This document shows, piece by piece, positions 21,320-28,589 of a stretch of DNA of 30,555 bases. The DNA lies in the IMG/VR virus record IMGVR_UViG_3300037137_001277, positions 1-30,555 of that record; one strand, given 5' to 3'. The notes below the pieces were generated by a model. The model saw only the letters and a list, made by a program, of their open reading frames with translations, did no database searches and had not been told where the DNA came from. The DNA is from a virus. The position numbers and the translations under genes were made by a program. Every line of letters begins with the position of its first letter. The first letter of the stretch is position 1.

Positions 21320-22303
21320 TTAGGCCAGGTCAGAGATCGACCCCTGGACGTAGGGGTTCGAGCAGACCAGCTGCGCATAGTGGATCAGCCACATCTCGAG
21401 GGCGTCCGAGGTGTTGCCCATCAGCAGGATCCCGAACCCCGGCATGCCGGGCACCGCGACCACATTGCGCAACGACCGCGCCAGCTCGCTGTTCGCGGTC
21501 ACCGGCAACATCTCGTAGCTGAACCGCGAGACATCGACCACATCCATGCGGGTGGCGGTGTAACCGGGGCATCGGATGACCTGAATCCCCTCGAAGTCCA
21601 GCGCCATGTAGCCGCCCGAGAGCCGGACGGCCGTCTGCCGGCGCTCGCCCTTGTAGAGCGCGCCGAAGTTGCGCCACTGGGTCGGGCCGGCCCAGATCTC
21701 CAGCGCCGACTGATCGGCGCCCCGGCCGATCACCTCGTCGACCACATCCGCGATCAACGCCTCGGAGAGGTTCCGGGGGGTCCCTGTATTGTCGTTGACA
21801 TACGACTTCCACCAAGTGTGCGTCGAGCGATCGACGCCGGCGTAGGTGCCGGTCTCGCCGATCGCTGCATAGAGTCCGGTGATGTCCTTGGCCGAGTTGC
21901 CCGTACCGTCCGACAGCAGCTGCGACTCGATGGACAGGCGCATGTCGCGCACGCCATTGTCGAGTTCGGCCCTCAGCATGTCGATGAACGTCCCCCCCTG
22001 CTCGGAAGTCGCCAGAGTCAGACCGCCCAGGCCGATCTCGGCCTTGACGCTCCTGTACTCGAGCGCAGCCGGATGATACGACTGCTTCCCTGAGCCGTCA
22101 GCCGTATCGCCCTCCGCATAGCTGCCCACGGAGGTGTTGCCGGCATAGTTCACCTGCCAGTTGAGGCGGGGTTTGCCCCCTCGGACGAGACCCTGCGCCT
22201 CGAGTCGGCTGAGCAGGAAGGTTCTCGTCTTGATCGCCGTCACAAAGGCCGGACCATACAGCGTGACGACCTGGTCGGCCAGATCCGTCAGTACTAGCGC
22301 CAT
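21320..22303 (-). CDS. Major capsid protein (HK97-type fold)
   Basis: 327 residues, ATG at 22303. It begins MALVLTDLADQVVTLYGPAF and has no signal. Features of HK97-fold coats are visible: an N-terminal helical arm, a beta-rich E-loop-like segment at about 40-95 (WQVNYAGNTSVGSYAEGDTA), a long spine-type helix with RAELDNGVRDMRLSIESQLL at about 115-135 and a P-domain-like core with SALEIWAGPTQWRNFGALYK. Order after the scaffold and before the decoration and connector genes is diagnostic. No protease is seen in the window, so the scaffold is probably removed or released by other means. The ribosome site lies inside a hairpin (see 22311-22331). Confidence 0.88.
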   Translation of the reverse strand: MALVLTDLADQVVTLYGPAFVTAIKTRTFLLSRLEAQGLVRGGKPRLNWQVNYAGNTSVGSYAEGDTADGSGKQSYHPAALEYRSVKAEIGLGGLTLATSEQGGTFIDMLRAELDNGVRDMRLSIESQLLSDGTGNSAKDITGLYAAIGETGTYAGVDRSTHTWWKSYVNDNTGTPRNLSEALIADVVDEVIGRGADQSALEIWAGPTQWRNFGALYKGERRQTAVRLSGGYMALDFEGIQVIRCPGYTATRMDVVDVSRFSYEMLPVTANSELARSLRNVVAVPGMPGFGILLMGNTSDALEMWLIHYAQLVCSNPYVQGSISDLA

Positions 22304-22310
22304 TTCCCAT

Positions 22311-22331
22311 GCCTCCCGCGCGGGTGGAGGC
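22311..22331 (-). promoter_or_regulatory. Hairpin that buries the capsid ribosome binding site
   Basis: GCCTCC pairs with GGAGGC, with a CCCGCGCGGG self-pairing core between them. On the minus strand the GGGAGG in the 3' arm lies eight bases before the capsid ATG and is its only good ribosome binding site. In the folded state it would be blocked; translating ribosomes from the scaffold gene, which stops ten bases upstream, could open it. Confidence 0.5.
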
Positions 22332-22340
22332 GGCTGCGCC

Positions 22341-23102
22341 CTAGGCGTGCCTCAATGCCCAGTCGGCCAGCGCGTCCCCAGCCTCCGCGACCGTTTTGGG
22401 GGCCGGGCGCTCCGAGCCTGACTGGCCCGGGTTGCTCGGTCCTCCCACCGTCGTCGGCTTTTGAGGCTGGGCGACCAGGTACGGCTTGTCTTTGACCAAC
22501 GCTGTCAGGAGATCTTCGAGGCCGCTGACCTTGCCTTCATCGTCCACCTGCACCGCCCCAAACCCCGGCAGTGTGCGTGCGATCACGAAGGCATCATCCG
22601 GATTGATCACTCCGGCCTTTGTCGCTGCGAGCAGGAAGCGGCTTTTCACGAGATCCTCTTTGCGGGCCACCCGATCTGTCTCCCGGGCCGTCCGCTCGGT
22701 CTCGTAGAGAGTCTGGAATTTCTTCTGCTCCTCGAGCGTCTTGCGCTCGGTCTCCTGTTGGGCAGCAGCGATATCGGTGAGTTTCTTCTCGGCGGCTTTA
22801 GCTCGCTGGCGGAGCGTCTCCATTTGGGAGCGCACCCCGCCCGTATACTGCTCGTCACTCAGATCGAGCGACCCATCCGCGAGAAGCTTGGCCTTCTGCT
22901 CCTCGGTCAGCGTCAAGCGGAAGCCACTTGACTCCTGCTGGGTCTGAGCGGGATCGGGCGCCTGCCCGCCGCCACCTCCAGCACCGCCTCCGGATCCGCC
23001 GTCGCCCGGGCCGCCGTCGCCGGCACCGGGCGCTTCGCCTTCCGCGAGAGCCATCGCCGCTCCACAGAAACCCGCTAGAATCAAAGACAGGCTTAGCATC
23101 AT
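22341..23102 (-). CDS. Capsid scaffolding protein
   Basis: 253 residues from ATG 23102, behind GGGAGG, or 237 from ATG 23054, behind GGAG. Gly/Ala/Pro-rich residues 20-50 are followed by RLTLTEEQKAKLLADGSLDL and a long charged coiled coil (about 95-150, with QRAKAAEKKLTDIAAAQQET and KKFQTLYETERTARETDRVA), typical of siphovirus scaffolds. The C-terminus is basic and Pro-rich. It lies directly before the capsid gene. The first 20 residues of the longer form (MMLSLSLILAGFCGAAMALA) look like a signal or membrane anchor, odd for a scaffold, which is why both starts are given. Confidence 0.85.
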   Translation of the reverse strand: MMLSLSLILAGFCGAAMALAEGEAPGAGDGGPGDGGSGGGAGGGGGQAPDPAQTQQESSGFRLTLTEEQKAKLLADGSLDLSDEQYTGGVRSQMETLRQRAKAAEKKLTDIAAAQQETERKTLEEQKKFQTLYETERTARETDRVARKEDLVKSRFLLAATKAGVINPDDAFVIARTLPGFGAVQVDDEGKVSGLEDLLTALVKDKPYLVAQPQKPTTVGGPSNPGQSGSERPAPKTVAEAGDALADWALRHA

Positions 23103-23187
23103 GGTCGCCTCCCGTTTTCGGCCCGTCGGCCTCTCGCGGGCAGTTCCGCTGACCGCTCCGTCTTATCAGAAAGCTCGATGTGTGAGC

Positions 23188-23346
23188 TCACTTCCGTTTC
23201 CTCTGGATCGCCCGGTTGCGAATCCGGGCCGATGCCTCGGCCGCCGTTTTGGTCGTGGATCGCCCCTTGATGTGGCCGGTCGACGCCTCCACGATCGCCC
23301 AGGGCTTCGATTTCACATTGCTCCGTTTCTGAACCGTCACTGGCAT
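23188..23346 (-). CDS. Small basic protein, 52 aa
   Basis: Read by hand; ATG at 23346 with AGGTGA upstream, directly behind the leader element at 23363-23438. The product begins MPVTVQKRSNVKSKPWAIVE and ends RNRAIQRKRK. The pattern of a KR-rich start, a PWAIVEASTGHIKGRSTTKT hairpin and a last helix AAEASARIRNRAI resembles a widespread group of tiny phage proteins with a consensus of the form VxKRxxKxxVVxxxTGxxxGxxxTKxKAxxxxRA, whose function is unknown. Strong positive charge suggests nucleic acid or capsid binding. It is followed by 85 bases without a gene before the scaffold. Confidence 0.75.
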   Translation of the reverse strand: MPVTVQKRSNVKSKPWAIVEASTGHIKGRSTTKTAAEASARIRNRAIQRKRK

Positions 23347-23362
23347 CGGTCACCTGGCAAAC

Positions 23363-23438
23363 AAAAAGAGGCGGACATCTCACAGCCTTGCGGAACGCAA
23401 CGCTCCAAGATGCCCGCCTCGTCTACTCGACTCCGGCG
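23363..23438 (-). promoter_or_regulatory. Structured leader element, copy B (before the 52-aa gene)
   Basis: On the minus strand: a 24-base motif at 23438-23415 (core GGAGTCGAGTAGACGAGG, flanked by CGCC and CG), identical to copy A. Its end is the 5' arm of a long stem: GAGGCGG/CCGCCTC, then AGATG/CATCT, with an apical hairpin TTGCG-TTC-CGCAA. A U5 tract (23367-23363) and then an AGGTGA ribosome site follow. The motif can also fold on itself (CGCC with GGCG, GTC with GAC), which would compete with the terminator-like stem. An attenuator or RNA switch is a reasonable reading; a plain terminator is possible. Confidence 0.7.
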
Positions 23439-23444
23439 GCCTAT

Positions 23445-23644
23445 TCAGTTCTCGTAAGGGCTATACCACGTCAGCGCGCGGAAGTCAATAGGACGTTCGC
23501 CGGCCAACCACACGCGGACAGGATCCGGCGCCGTCTCGGCCTGAAACGGCGGGCACGCCGACCGCCCTGCGGCGCCCGGTAATACTGGCGTATGTCGTGC
23601 ATGGTCCTATCCAGGTCAGACAGGCGGCCTATCTTCCTCGCCAT
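23445..23644 (-). pseudogene. Small gene with a probable -1 frame break
   Basis: ATG at 23644 overlaps the minor capsid stop by one base (TGATG) and has AGGAGG upstream, so a gene starts here. In its own frame it reads MARKIGRLSDLDRTMHDIRQ, then turns into Arg-rich low-quality sequence and stops at 23471 after 57 residues. The frame one base back is open from codon 13 on and, from about 23545, reads AETAPDPVRVWLAGERPIDF followed by RALTWYSPYEN, with a stop at 23445 just before leader copy B. The two parts read like one protein of about 66 residues split by a -1 shift. No canonical slippery heptamer lies in the region where the shift must occur. An assembly error, a true pseudogene or unusual recoding are all possible. 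Confidence 0.55.
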
Positions 23645-24627
23645 CACGCGGCCCTCCTGATTCTCTTCGCCTCGGCTCGGGCGCGGCCAGCGAACTCCTG
23701 CCGGAATACATTCTGCAGCTGCCCGGGCGACTTGTACGAGTACCGCGCTTCGATGCCGCCGCGCTGCTGCTCCTGCTCGGTCGCCAGCGCCAGCACGAAG
23801 GGCGTCAGCACATGCGCACAGTTCGGATGGAAGGGCGGGCCGCCGTTGATCGCGGACAGAGGCGGGTAGCCCATGACCGGTTCCCCCGTCAGGCTGACGA
23901 TCACCCCCTCGTAGTAGATGCAGAAGTCGGCGGCCTTGTGGGCGCTGACCTGTGCGAGCTGGACGTTGTGCTCTTGCAGCCGGTTGACCGTTCCTTCGGT
24001 CATCGCCTGACGAGTCGTGGTGCGTGCCACCATCTCTGTGTATCGGTCAAGATCCCAGTCACGGCCGAGCCGATCGGTGAACTTCAGCTTGCCCTTCGCC
24101 AGCAATTCGCCCTTGAGATCCCGACTGACCTGGATGCGGGTTTTGCCCTCGGCGATCCCCTGGGCAACCGCACGCATGCCCAACGTTCGGAAGTCATCCT
24201 TGACTCGCCGACCGATCTGAGCGAGTGCGAAGTCGGTGACCCGCTGCATCTCTGTGACCACCGCCTGGACTGCCTCGCGATGTACCTGGGCGAACGCCGC
24301 TCTCTGGGGCATGCCAAGGTTCACGCCTGCCCGCCGCACTCCGTTCGCCCCCTGATCGCCGAATGCGACTCCCGCCTGATAGGCCTCCGGGATGTTGAAG
24401 GCGATCCAGACTGCCGACTCATCATGGAGCTCGGCGAGCACCGTTTCATACTGCCGCAACAGCGCCATCGCGCGTTGCCGGGATGCCAGCGAACTGCTGG
24501 CTCTCGACAGGATATCGAGCACATCGGCCGCGGCCTTGCGATAGACGGAGACCAGTGAGTCGATCTGCTGGCCCGTGAAGGCCCTGCGGAATTCCTCGAC
24601 CCGGCGCCTGCTGATGTAGCGGGCCAT
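23644..24627 (-). CDS. Minor capsid / head morphogenesis protein (Phage_min_cap2-like)
   Basis: 327 residues; ATG at 24627 overlaps the previous stop by one base. It begins MARYISRRRVEEFRRAFTGQ and has long helices to about residue 200. The signature part is residues 200-290: DRYTEMVARTTTRQAMTEGT, then LAQVSAHKAADFCIYYEGVI and a close PPFHPNCAHVLTPFVLAL. The pattern of an R-T/S-T helix followed by a strand, Cys, a YEG and a PPxHPNCxH motif is that of SPP1 gp7/Mu gpF-type minor head proteins. They join the portal on the inside of the procapsid and can be injected with the DNA. Order directly after portal supports it. No nuclease or ADP-ribosyl domain is fused. Confidence 0.83.
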   Translation of the reverse strand: MARYISRRRVEEFRRAFTGQQIDSLVSVYRKAAADVLDILSRASSSLASRQRAMALLRQYETVLAELHDESAVWIAFNIPEAYQAGVAFGDQGANGVRRAGVNLGMPQRAAFAQVHREAVQAVVTEMQRVTDFALAQIGRRVKDDFRTLGMRAVAQGIAEGKTRIQVSRDLKGELLAKGKLKFTDRLGRDWDLDRYTEMVARTTTRQAMTEGTVNRLQEHNVQLAQVSAHKAADFCIYYEGVIVSLTGEPVMGYPPLSAINGGPPFHPNCAHVLTPFVLALATEQEQQRGGIEARYSYKSPGQLQNVFRQEFAGRARAEAKRIRRAA

Positions 24628-24836
24628 CAGCGTCCCCTATGAAATAGCCGCGTCATCCAATCGAACAGTCGCTGCCACCAGGACTTCGGGCGCCGTGTCG
24701 CGGACGCGATGATGCTGGCTTCCGCTGCCGCCATTGCCCGCCATACCTCCTCATGCTTACGCCGGCCCAATCCGAGTTTGCGGCGGCGCCGCTTATTCAT
24801 CGCGCCGTACACGAGACTGTGGAAGATCCGACTCAC
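24627..24836 (-). CDS. Small basic protein, 69 aa
   Basis: Starts with GTG at 24836 in a GTGA overlap with the portal stop, behind GGGGAGGG. It begins MSRIFHSLVYGAMNKRRRRK and ends WQRLFDWMTRLFHRGR. Very basic at residues 14-28 and amphipathic, with Trp and Phe, at the end. No known motif. Another start at ATG within (MNKRRRRKLG) lacks a ribosome site. Its site between portal and minor head protein, with translational coupling on both sides, argues that it is a real gene and perhaps a head component that touches DNA. Confidence 0.6.
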   Translation of the reverse strand: MSRIFHSLVYGAMNKRRRRKLGLGRRKHEEVWRAMAAAEASIIASATRRPKSWWQRLFDWMTRLFHRGR

Positions 24837-26242
24837 TGCTGCCCGCCCTCCCCGACCTGCGTCTGCCGTGGCCCGCCGAACGTCACCGCCCGACTCTCGT
24901 CCTCGGCGATCCGCTCCATCTCGCCCTCGACCGCCGCGGGTCCATCGAGGCGCCGGATGCTGCTCTCAATGCTGGTGTTGCCGGATGCCAACCGCTGAGC
25001 TTCCAGTTGGACCATCTCCATCATGTCCTCGGGCAGCCCATCGGCCCACGCGATACTCACCGGGCAGGGCTCATAGCTGGCCCCACCGTGCTGCTTTTCG
25101 AGCAGTTGTGCCGCGTAGAGCACCTGCTTCAACGCCCCGTCGAAGTACAGTCGCTTGCGGTTGATCTTAGCAATCGTGCGGATGAGCCGCAAGCGCAAGG
25201 CCGTGCCGCTCTGCGCGACCCCATACTTGTCCAACCCGAAGATGCTCGGACCAGTCTCGCTCAAGATGAACAGCAACTCGATGAGCTGGTCGATTTCCTT
25301 GTAGGCGGCCTGGAGGCTAGCATCCCAGAGGATATACTGCGGGATCTGTTCGCCGGCCTCAAGCGGGATGAGGTCGAGTTTGTTCCGGTCGATCTTATCG
25401 TCCTCCCCCATCATGCTCGGCGGCACCGCCAACTTCGGGCTCACGTGCTTGTCCAGCACTGCATCGATGCTGCTGATGCGGCTGTTGAGCGCCTCGATCA
25501 GTGACTCCAGCCCGACGTAATCGCTGATGCCCCAGAAGCGGCTGCCATAACGGAAGTTCGGGATGTGAAATACCGGGATGAACATCAGGCCGGTTTCGAC
25601 CTCGGGCTCGAGGCCAGCATACTCGGGCAGCATTGTGATATCCACCTCCTCGACCTTGCCGCCCGCTTGGCGGAACAGCCGGTTGCGGATCAGGCCGGCC
25701 TCGTGCTCTTCGACCCGTACGTACTTGAGGTTCCGTTTGCTCGGGTCCGGGTCGGCCTTCTGCCAGGCCAGCGATACCCTGTTGACCTGGCGGATGTCGT
25801 CCTCGCTCAGCTCGGGGAAGTAAATGGAACCAGGCACCTCCTCGATCAGCGCCTCGGGCTCGGCCTCCGGGTCGACAGGATTGCGGATTCCCCATCGGAC
25901 CTTGAGCACCGCGTCGCCCCGGAAACTGGACGCAAGCGCCGCCTCATAGGAGAGCACCCGCAGCCCGTTCTGCCCGACCAGCCGTTCGACCGCGTCTGCC
26001 GCCCCGGTGTTCGCCTCGTCCGTCACCAGGTAATCGGGCGGCTCGCCGAACAGCATGTCGGCGCTCAGAGTCGACAGGATGCCGGCGAAGTTGGCGACGA
26101 TATAGCGGCTCATCTGGAAGGGCCCGCCGGTTTTCACCTTGAAGATGGTCTGGTGCTGCGCCAGAAACAGCCCCTCGAAACGCCCATAGTCTTTGATGCG
26201 CGGTTCATGTGCGGCCGGTGGGTATGTCGCCCAGTTGATCAT
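24833..26242 (-). CDS. Portal protein
   Basis: 469 residues from ATG 26242, with AGGAG directly upstream; an in-frame TTG at 26257 lies in the terminator-like hairpin and is rejected. It forms the dodecameric ring at one capsid vertex through which DNA is packed. It begins MINWATYPPAAHEPRIKDYG and carries the portal phrase MSRYIVANFAGILSTLSADM, GEPPDYLV, then a strand-rich wing (AVLKVRWGIRNPVDPEAEPE) and a helical stem-crown region with LIELLFILSETGPSIFGLDK and ALRLRLIRTIAKINRKRLYF, as in SPP1 gp6-type portals. The order terminase, portal, minor head protein, scaffold, capsid is conserved. The leader element copy A lies eight bases upstream of its ribosome site. Confidence 0.88.
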   Translation of the reverse strand: MINWATYPPAAHEPRIKDYGRFEGLFLAQHQTIFKVKTGGPFQMSRYIVANFAGILSTLSADMLFGEPPDYLVTDEANTGAADAVERLVGQNGLRVLSYEAALASSFRGDAVLKVRWGIRNPVDPEAEPEALIEEVPGSIYFPELSEDDIRQVNRVSLAWQKADPDPSKRNLKYVRVEEHEAGLIRNRLFRQAGGKVEEVDITMLPEYAGLEPEVETGLMFIPVFHIPNFRYGSRFWGISDYVGLESLIEALNSRISSIDAVLDKHVSPKLAVPPSMMGEDDKIDRNKLDLIPLEAGEQIPQYILWDASLQAAYKEIDQLIELLFILSETGPSIFGLDKYGVAQSGTALRLRLIRTIAKINRKRLYFDGALKQVLYAAQLLEKQHGGASYEPCPVSIAWADGLPEDMMEMVQLEAQRLASGNTSIESSIRRLDGPAAVEGEMERIAEDESRAVTFGGPRQTQVGEGGQQ

Positions 26243-26255
26243 GTTCTCCTCACGC

Positions 26256-26318
26256 AAAAAGGCGACCCCAGGTCCGCTGAGCGGATCATCAGGTCGCCTC
26301 GTCTACTCGACTCCGGCG
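26256..26318 (-). promoter_or_regulatory. Structured leader element, copy A (before portal)
   Basis: On the minus strand: the 24-base motif at 26318-26295 (identical to copy B; core GGAGTCGAGTAGACGAGG) is followed by a stem AGGCGACC/GGTCGCCT at 26299-26260, with an apical hairpin TCCGC-TCA-GCGGA, a U5 tract at 26260-26256 and the portal's AGGAG seven bases on. Outer and apical stems have base pairs at the same places as copy B but different bases, so structure is kept while sequence is not. The stem-U5 end has the form of an intrinsic terminator. No other copy was seen in the window. Confidence 0.72.
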
Positions 26319-26342
26319 TGTATTGGATTGTCCGAGCAAATG

Positions 26343-26603
26343 CTAGCCGACGTCTCCCGCGCCGTCAACACCGGCAGGTATGTGGCCGGTCAGCGGCGCC
26401 AGGGCATTGCCCAACTTGAAGTGAGCCTCGGTGCCATCTGTGAACACCATCCGCGGTATGCCGCGGATGAAGATGACGCGCAACCTGGCCTCGCCGAAGC
26501 CGTTCATTGCGGCGGAGACGCGGGCAAGCGCTTCGCGCAGGTCCCGCCAGTAAGGTCCGTCGTCCTCGCCTTTTCTCTCGCCCCCGCTGGCCACTGCTCT
26601 CAC
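26343..26603 (-). CDS. Hypothetical protein, 86 aa
   Basis: Starts with GTG at 26603, overlapping the zinc ribbon stop in GTGA; the frame is open for 43 codons more but that part lies inside the other gene. The product begins MRAVASGGERKGEDDGPYWR (first residue GTG), has a helix DLREALARVSAAMNGF, then ARLRVIFIRGIPRMVFTDGT and a flexible Gly/Ala tail. A small alpha-beta fold is likely. No family recognised. It is the last of three small genes between terminase and portal and is followed by leader copy A. Confidence 0.6.
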   Translation of the reverse strand: MRAVASGGERKGEDDGPYWRDLREALARVSAAMNGFGEARLRVIFIRGIPRMVFTDGTEAHFKLGNALAPLTGHIPAGVDGAGDVG

Positions 26604-26773
26604 CCGATCGATGCTGCCTGCTCCGGCTCCGAGTACATGACTTCCTTGCACTCGCACTCCGGGCATTCCGCCTTGCGGACGGCGACGCCCTTCTTGAACA
26701 CGCCATCGCCTGCATACCCGCAGTTTCCACATCTCACCTTGACTGTGTAGACATCCTTCCCTGATGCGCTCAT
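26600..26773 (-). CDS. Small zinc ribbon protein, 57 aa
   Basis: ATG at 26773 with AGGAG five bases upstream; the longer open frame is discounted. It begins MSASGKDVYTVKVRCGNCGY. Two CxxC knuckles, CGNC at about residues 15-18 and CPEC at 34-37, about 15 residues apart, form a zinc ribbon; a further Cys lies just after the second (CEC). Such ribbons bind nucleic acid or proteins. It overlaps the next gene and is eight bases from the membrane peptide upstream. Function unknown. Confidence 0.72.
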   Translation of the reverse strand: MSASGKDVYTVKVRCGNCGYAGDGVFKKGVAVRKAECPECECKEVMYSEPEQAASIG

Positions 26774-26781
26774 GGTTGCTC

Positions 26782-26991
26782 CTATCTTCTGATCTTCACC
26801 AGCACCCAGGCCAATGCGCGGCACAAAGGCACGACGATCCTATCGGTCATGGACCGCCATACGGCCTCGAACTGTTGCGCCGCAACTCGGAGATCTCCAA
26901 TCTCTCGTCGGGCAGACCGCAGTAATGCATTCAGCCAAACCAGCAGGGCAGCCATCAACGCGAGACAGAGCACGATCAGTAACATGGTCAT
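26782..26991 (-). CDS. Small membrane protein, 69 aa
   Basis: ATG at 26991 (MTMLLIVLCLALMAALLVWL), nine bases after the terminase stop; GGTGG overlapping the terminase end can serve as the ribosome site. Residues 3-24 are one hydrophobic membrane span, followed by RSARREIGDLRVAAQQFEAV and a weaker hydrophobic end, VPLCRALAWVLVKIRR. The layout (N-terminal span, cytoplasmic coiled coil) is found in spanin-like or superinfection-exclusion peptides, but no lipobox or family motif is visible. Location beside terminase, far from the lysis cassette, makes a spanin role unlikely. Function unknown. Confidence 0.65.
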   Translation of the reverse strand: MTMLLIVLCLALMAALLVWLNALLRSARREIGDLRVAAQQFEAVWRSMTDRIVVPLCRALAWVLVKIRR

Positions 26992-26999
26992 GTCGCATT

Positions 27000-28589
27000 C
27001 TACCACCCAGGCGGCTTCTGCGCCCGCGCCTCGAACTGTCCGCGCTTGCGCACTTGCCAGGCGATGCCCGCCGCCATCACCCGGTCGTCGCGGGCGCCCT
27101 CCTGCGCCTCCTGCGCGCCATTGTCCTTCGTGACGAAACTGAAGCACTCGTCGATCAACGCCGTCGAATTCAACACGATGTGGCCGTTCGAGATCGCGGC
27201 TGCCAACTCGTCAACGAGAATCGGCTTGGTCTGCGCGTCGGTCGGCCATCCCAGCATCGGCTGAGCGGTGCGGGAATGAGCATCGTACCTGACATGCTGG
27301 TAGAGCCATGGGTAATGGCAGGTGTGCCGCAGCGTGTTGAGAGTCGAATGGCCGTGGTTGTTGCGCTCCACACCAACCAGCGCCCCGTTGTACCAGCGGC
27401 CCAGCGCGTCGAGCAGATGGCCGAACCGCTCCGGGCTCACCCAGCCATGCAACTCCGCTACCTGCTGGCACGACTTGCGCTCCATCACGAATGCGCAACT
27501 CCCGTCGCGCCCCTCAAGGCCCTCGCCGATATCCGCGCCGATCACGTAGCGCTCGCCCTGCTGCGGCCGCCGCCAGACCAGCAGTTGCGCCGGCGCCATG
27601 CTGATGGGCTCGCGCTTGCCCACCGTCAGACTGCCCACGACCTCGGCGCGCACGGTCGCCACTTTCGTCTGCTGTGCTCTCAGCGCGCCAGTGTCGAAGC
27701 AGCAACGACCGCTCGCAAGGAAGCAGGTGACGTCATCCTCCGGGTACTGTTCCTGGAACCGATCACGCAGATCCGCCTGCTTCTGCCGACGCCAGCGCAT
27801 CTGATCGTCATGCAGCGAGTGGGCCTGCTTGAGCGCCACTTCCTCGGCCGTCAGATCGGACAGCGCTGGCCCCGCGATCCTGTAGCTCGGGTCCTCCCAC
27901 CAGAAATAGCAGTGCGCGGCGAACCGCCCCCCGCCTGCCTTTGCCGAAGTCCACAACTGGTGGAAGTAGTTCCCCATGCCGTTCGCCGTCGATTCCAGCA
28001 CCACCCTGCCGCCCGCCGGCACGGCTTCGAGCAAGCCGGTCAGTGAGTCTTGCGGATGCGTCCAGCGACTGACCTCCGAGCAGTGCAGGTTATTGATCGT
28101 CAGACCATGGCCGAACCTGGTGCTGCCAGCCGTGCCGACGTAGTAGGTCGAGCCGATCTTCGGCCAGTAGAGCTCGCCCTTGCGGTCGTACTTCGGGCGC
28201 CCGACCTCGGCCTTTTCTCGGGCCGGCAGCCGCTCCCAGAACAGCCGCACGATCCGAAAGATGAGTTCCGAGGAATCGAAATCATGCGCCACCAGCACCG
28301 AGGTGGTGTTGGGCCGCAGGATCGTGTCGGCGAAGTATAGGCCGCTGATCAGTGTCGTGAACCCGAGCTGTCGCGGCTTGAGGATGATGTCCCAGGATGT
28401 GCGATAGTCGCAGTAGTCTCGCTGCGCCCAGTTCAGCGCGAAGGGAATGACGTGTCGCTCCTTCGTGCGAATCCAGAGGTTCGGCTCGATCCAGCCTCGC
28501 GGATCAGTTACCGCGACCGTTCCGCTTTCCAGCCTTTCGGCCATTCGTTCGAGTTCCGCCGACCCGGCCGCCTGCAGCAGTCCCACCAT
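27000..28589 (-). CDS. terL: Terminase large subunit
   Basis: 529 residues from ATG 28589, which has AGGAG six bases upstream; 27 more codons are open upstream but inside the small-subunit gene. It is the motor and nuclease that packs DNA into the procapsid. ATPase: a variant Walker A KPRQLGFT at residues 71-78, Walker B-type LTINNLHCSEVSRW with catalytic Glu172, and the coupling motif VLESTANG. Nuclease (RNase H fold): Asp353 in VIGADIGEG, Glu408 in LVGVERNNHG and Asp502 in ARDDRVMAAGI. A linker motif QYPEDDVTCFLASG lies between them. All key residues are present, so it should be active. It overlaps terS by 86 bases, more than usual. Confidence 0.93.
   Translation of the reverse strand: MVGLLQAAGSAELERMAERLESGTVAVTDPRGWIEPNLWIRTKERHVIPFALNWAQRDYCDYRTSWDIILKPRQLGFTTLISGLYFADTILRPNTTSVLVAHDFDSSELIFRIVRLFWERLPAREKAEVGRPKYDRKGELYWPKIGSTYYVGTAGSTRFGHGLTINNLHCSEVSRWTHPQDSLTGLLEAVPAGGRVVLESTANGMGNYFHQLWTSAKAGGGRFAAHCYFWWEDPSYRIAGPALSDLTAEEVALKQAHSLHDDQMRWRRQKQADLRDRFQEQYPEDDVTCFLASGRCCFDTGALRAQQTKVATVRAEVVGSLTVGKREPISMAPAQLLVWRRPQQGERYVIGADIGEGLEGRDGSCAFVMERKSCQQVAELHGWVSPERFGHLLDALGRWYNGALVGVERNNHGHSTLNTLRHTCHYPWLYQHVRYDAHSRTAQPMLGWPTDAQTKPILVDELAAAISNGHIVLNSTALIDECFSFVTKDNGAQEAQEGARDDRVMAAGIAWQVRKRGQFEARAQKPPGW

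Noticed and set aside
26260-26299. Hammerhead ribozyme, because CTGATGA occurs in leader copy A
   Set aside because: The conserved GAAA of the core and the three-stem junction are missing, and copy B lacks CTGATGA.
26343-26732. Longer 129-residue form of the small gene before portal
   Set aside because: The first 43 codons lie within the zinc ribbon gene in another frame and read as low-quality Arg/Gly sequence; the GTGA overlap gives a natural start at 26603.
26814-28046. Plus-strand open frame of 410 residues opposite the terminase large subunit
   Set aside because: The minus strand carries all terminase motifs; the plus frame is a codon-bias shadow.
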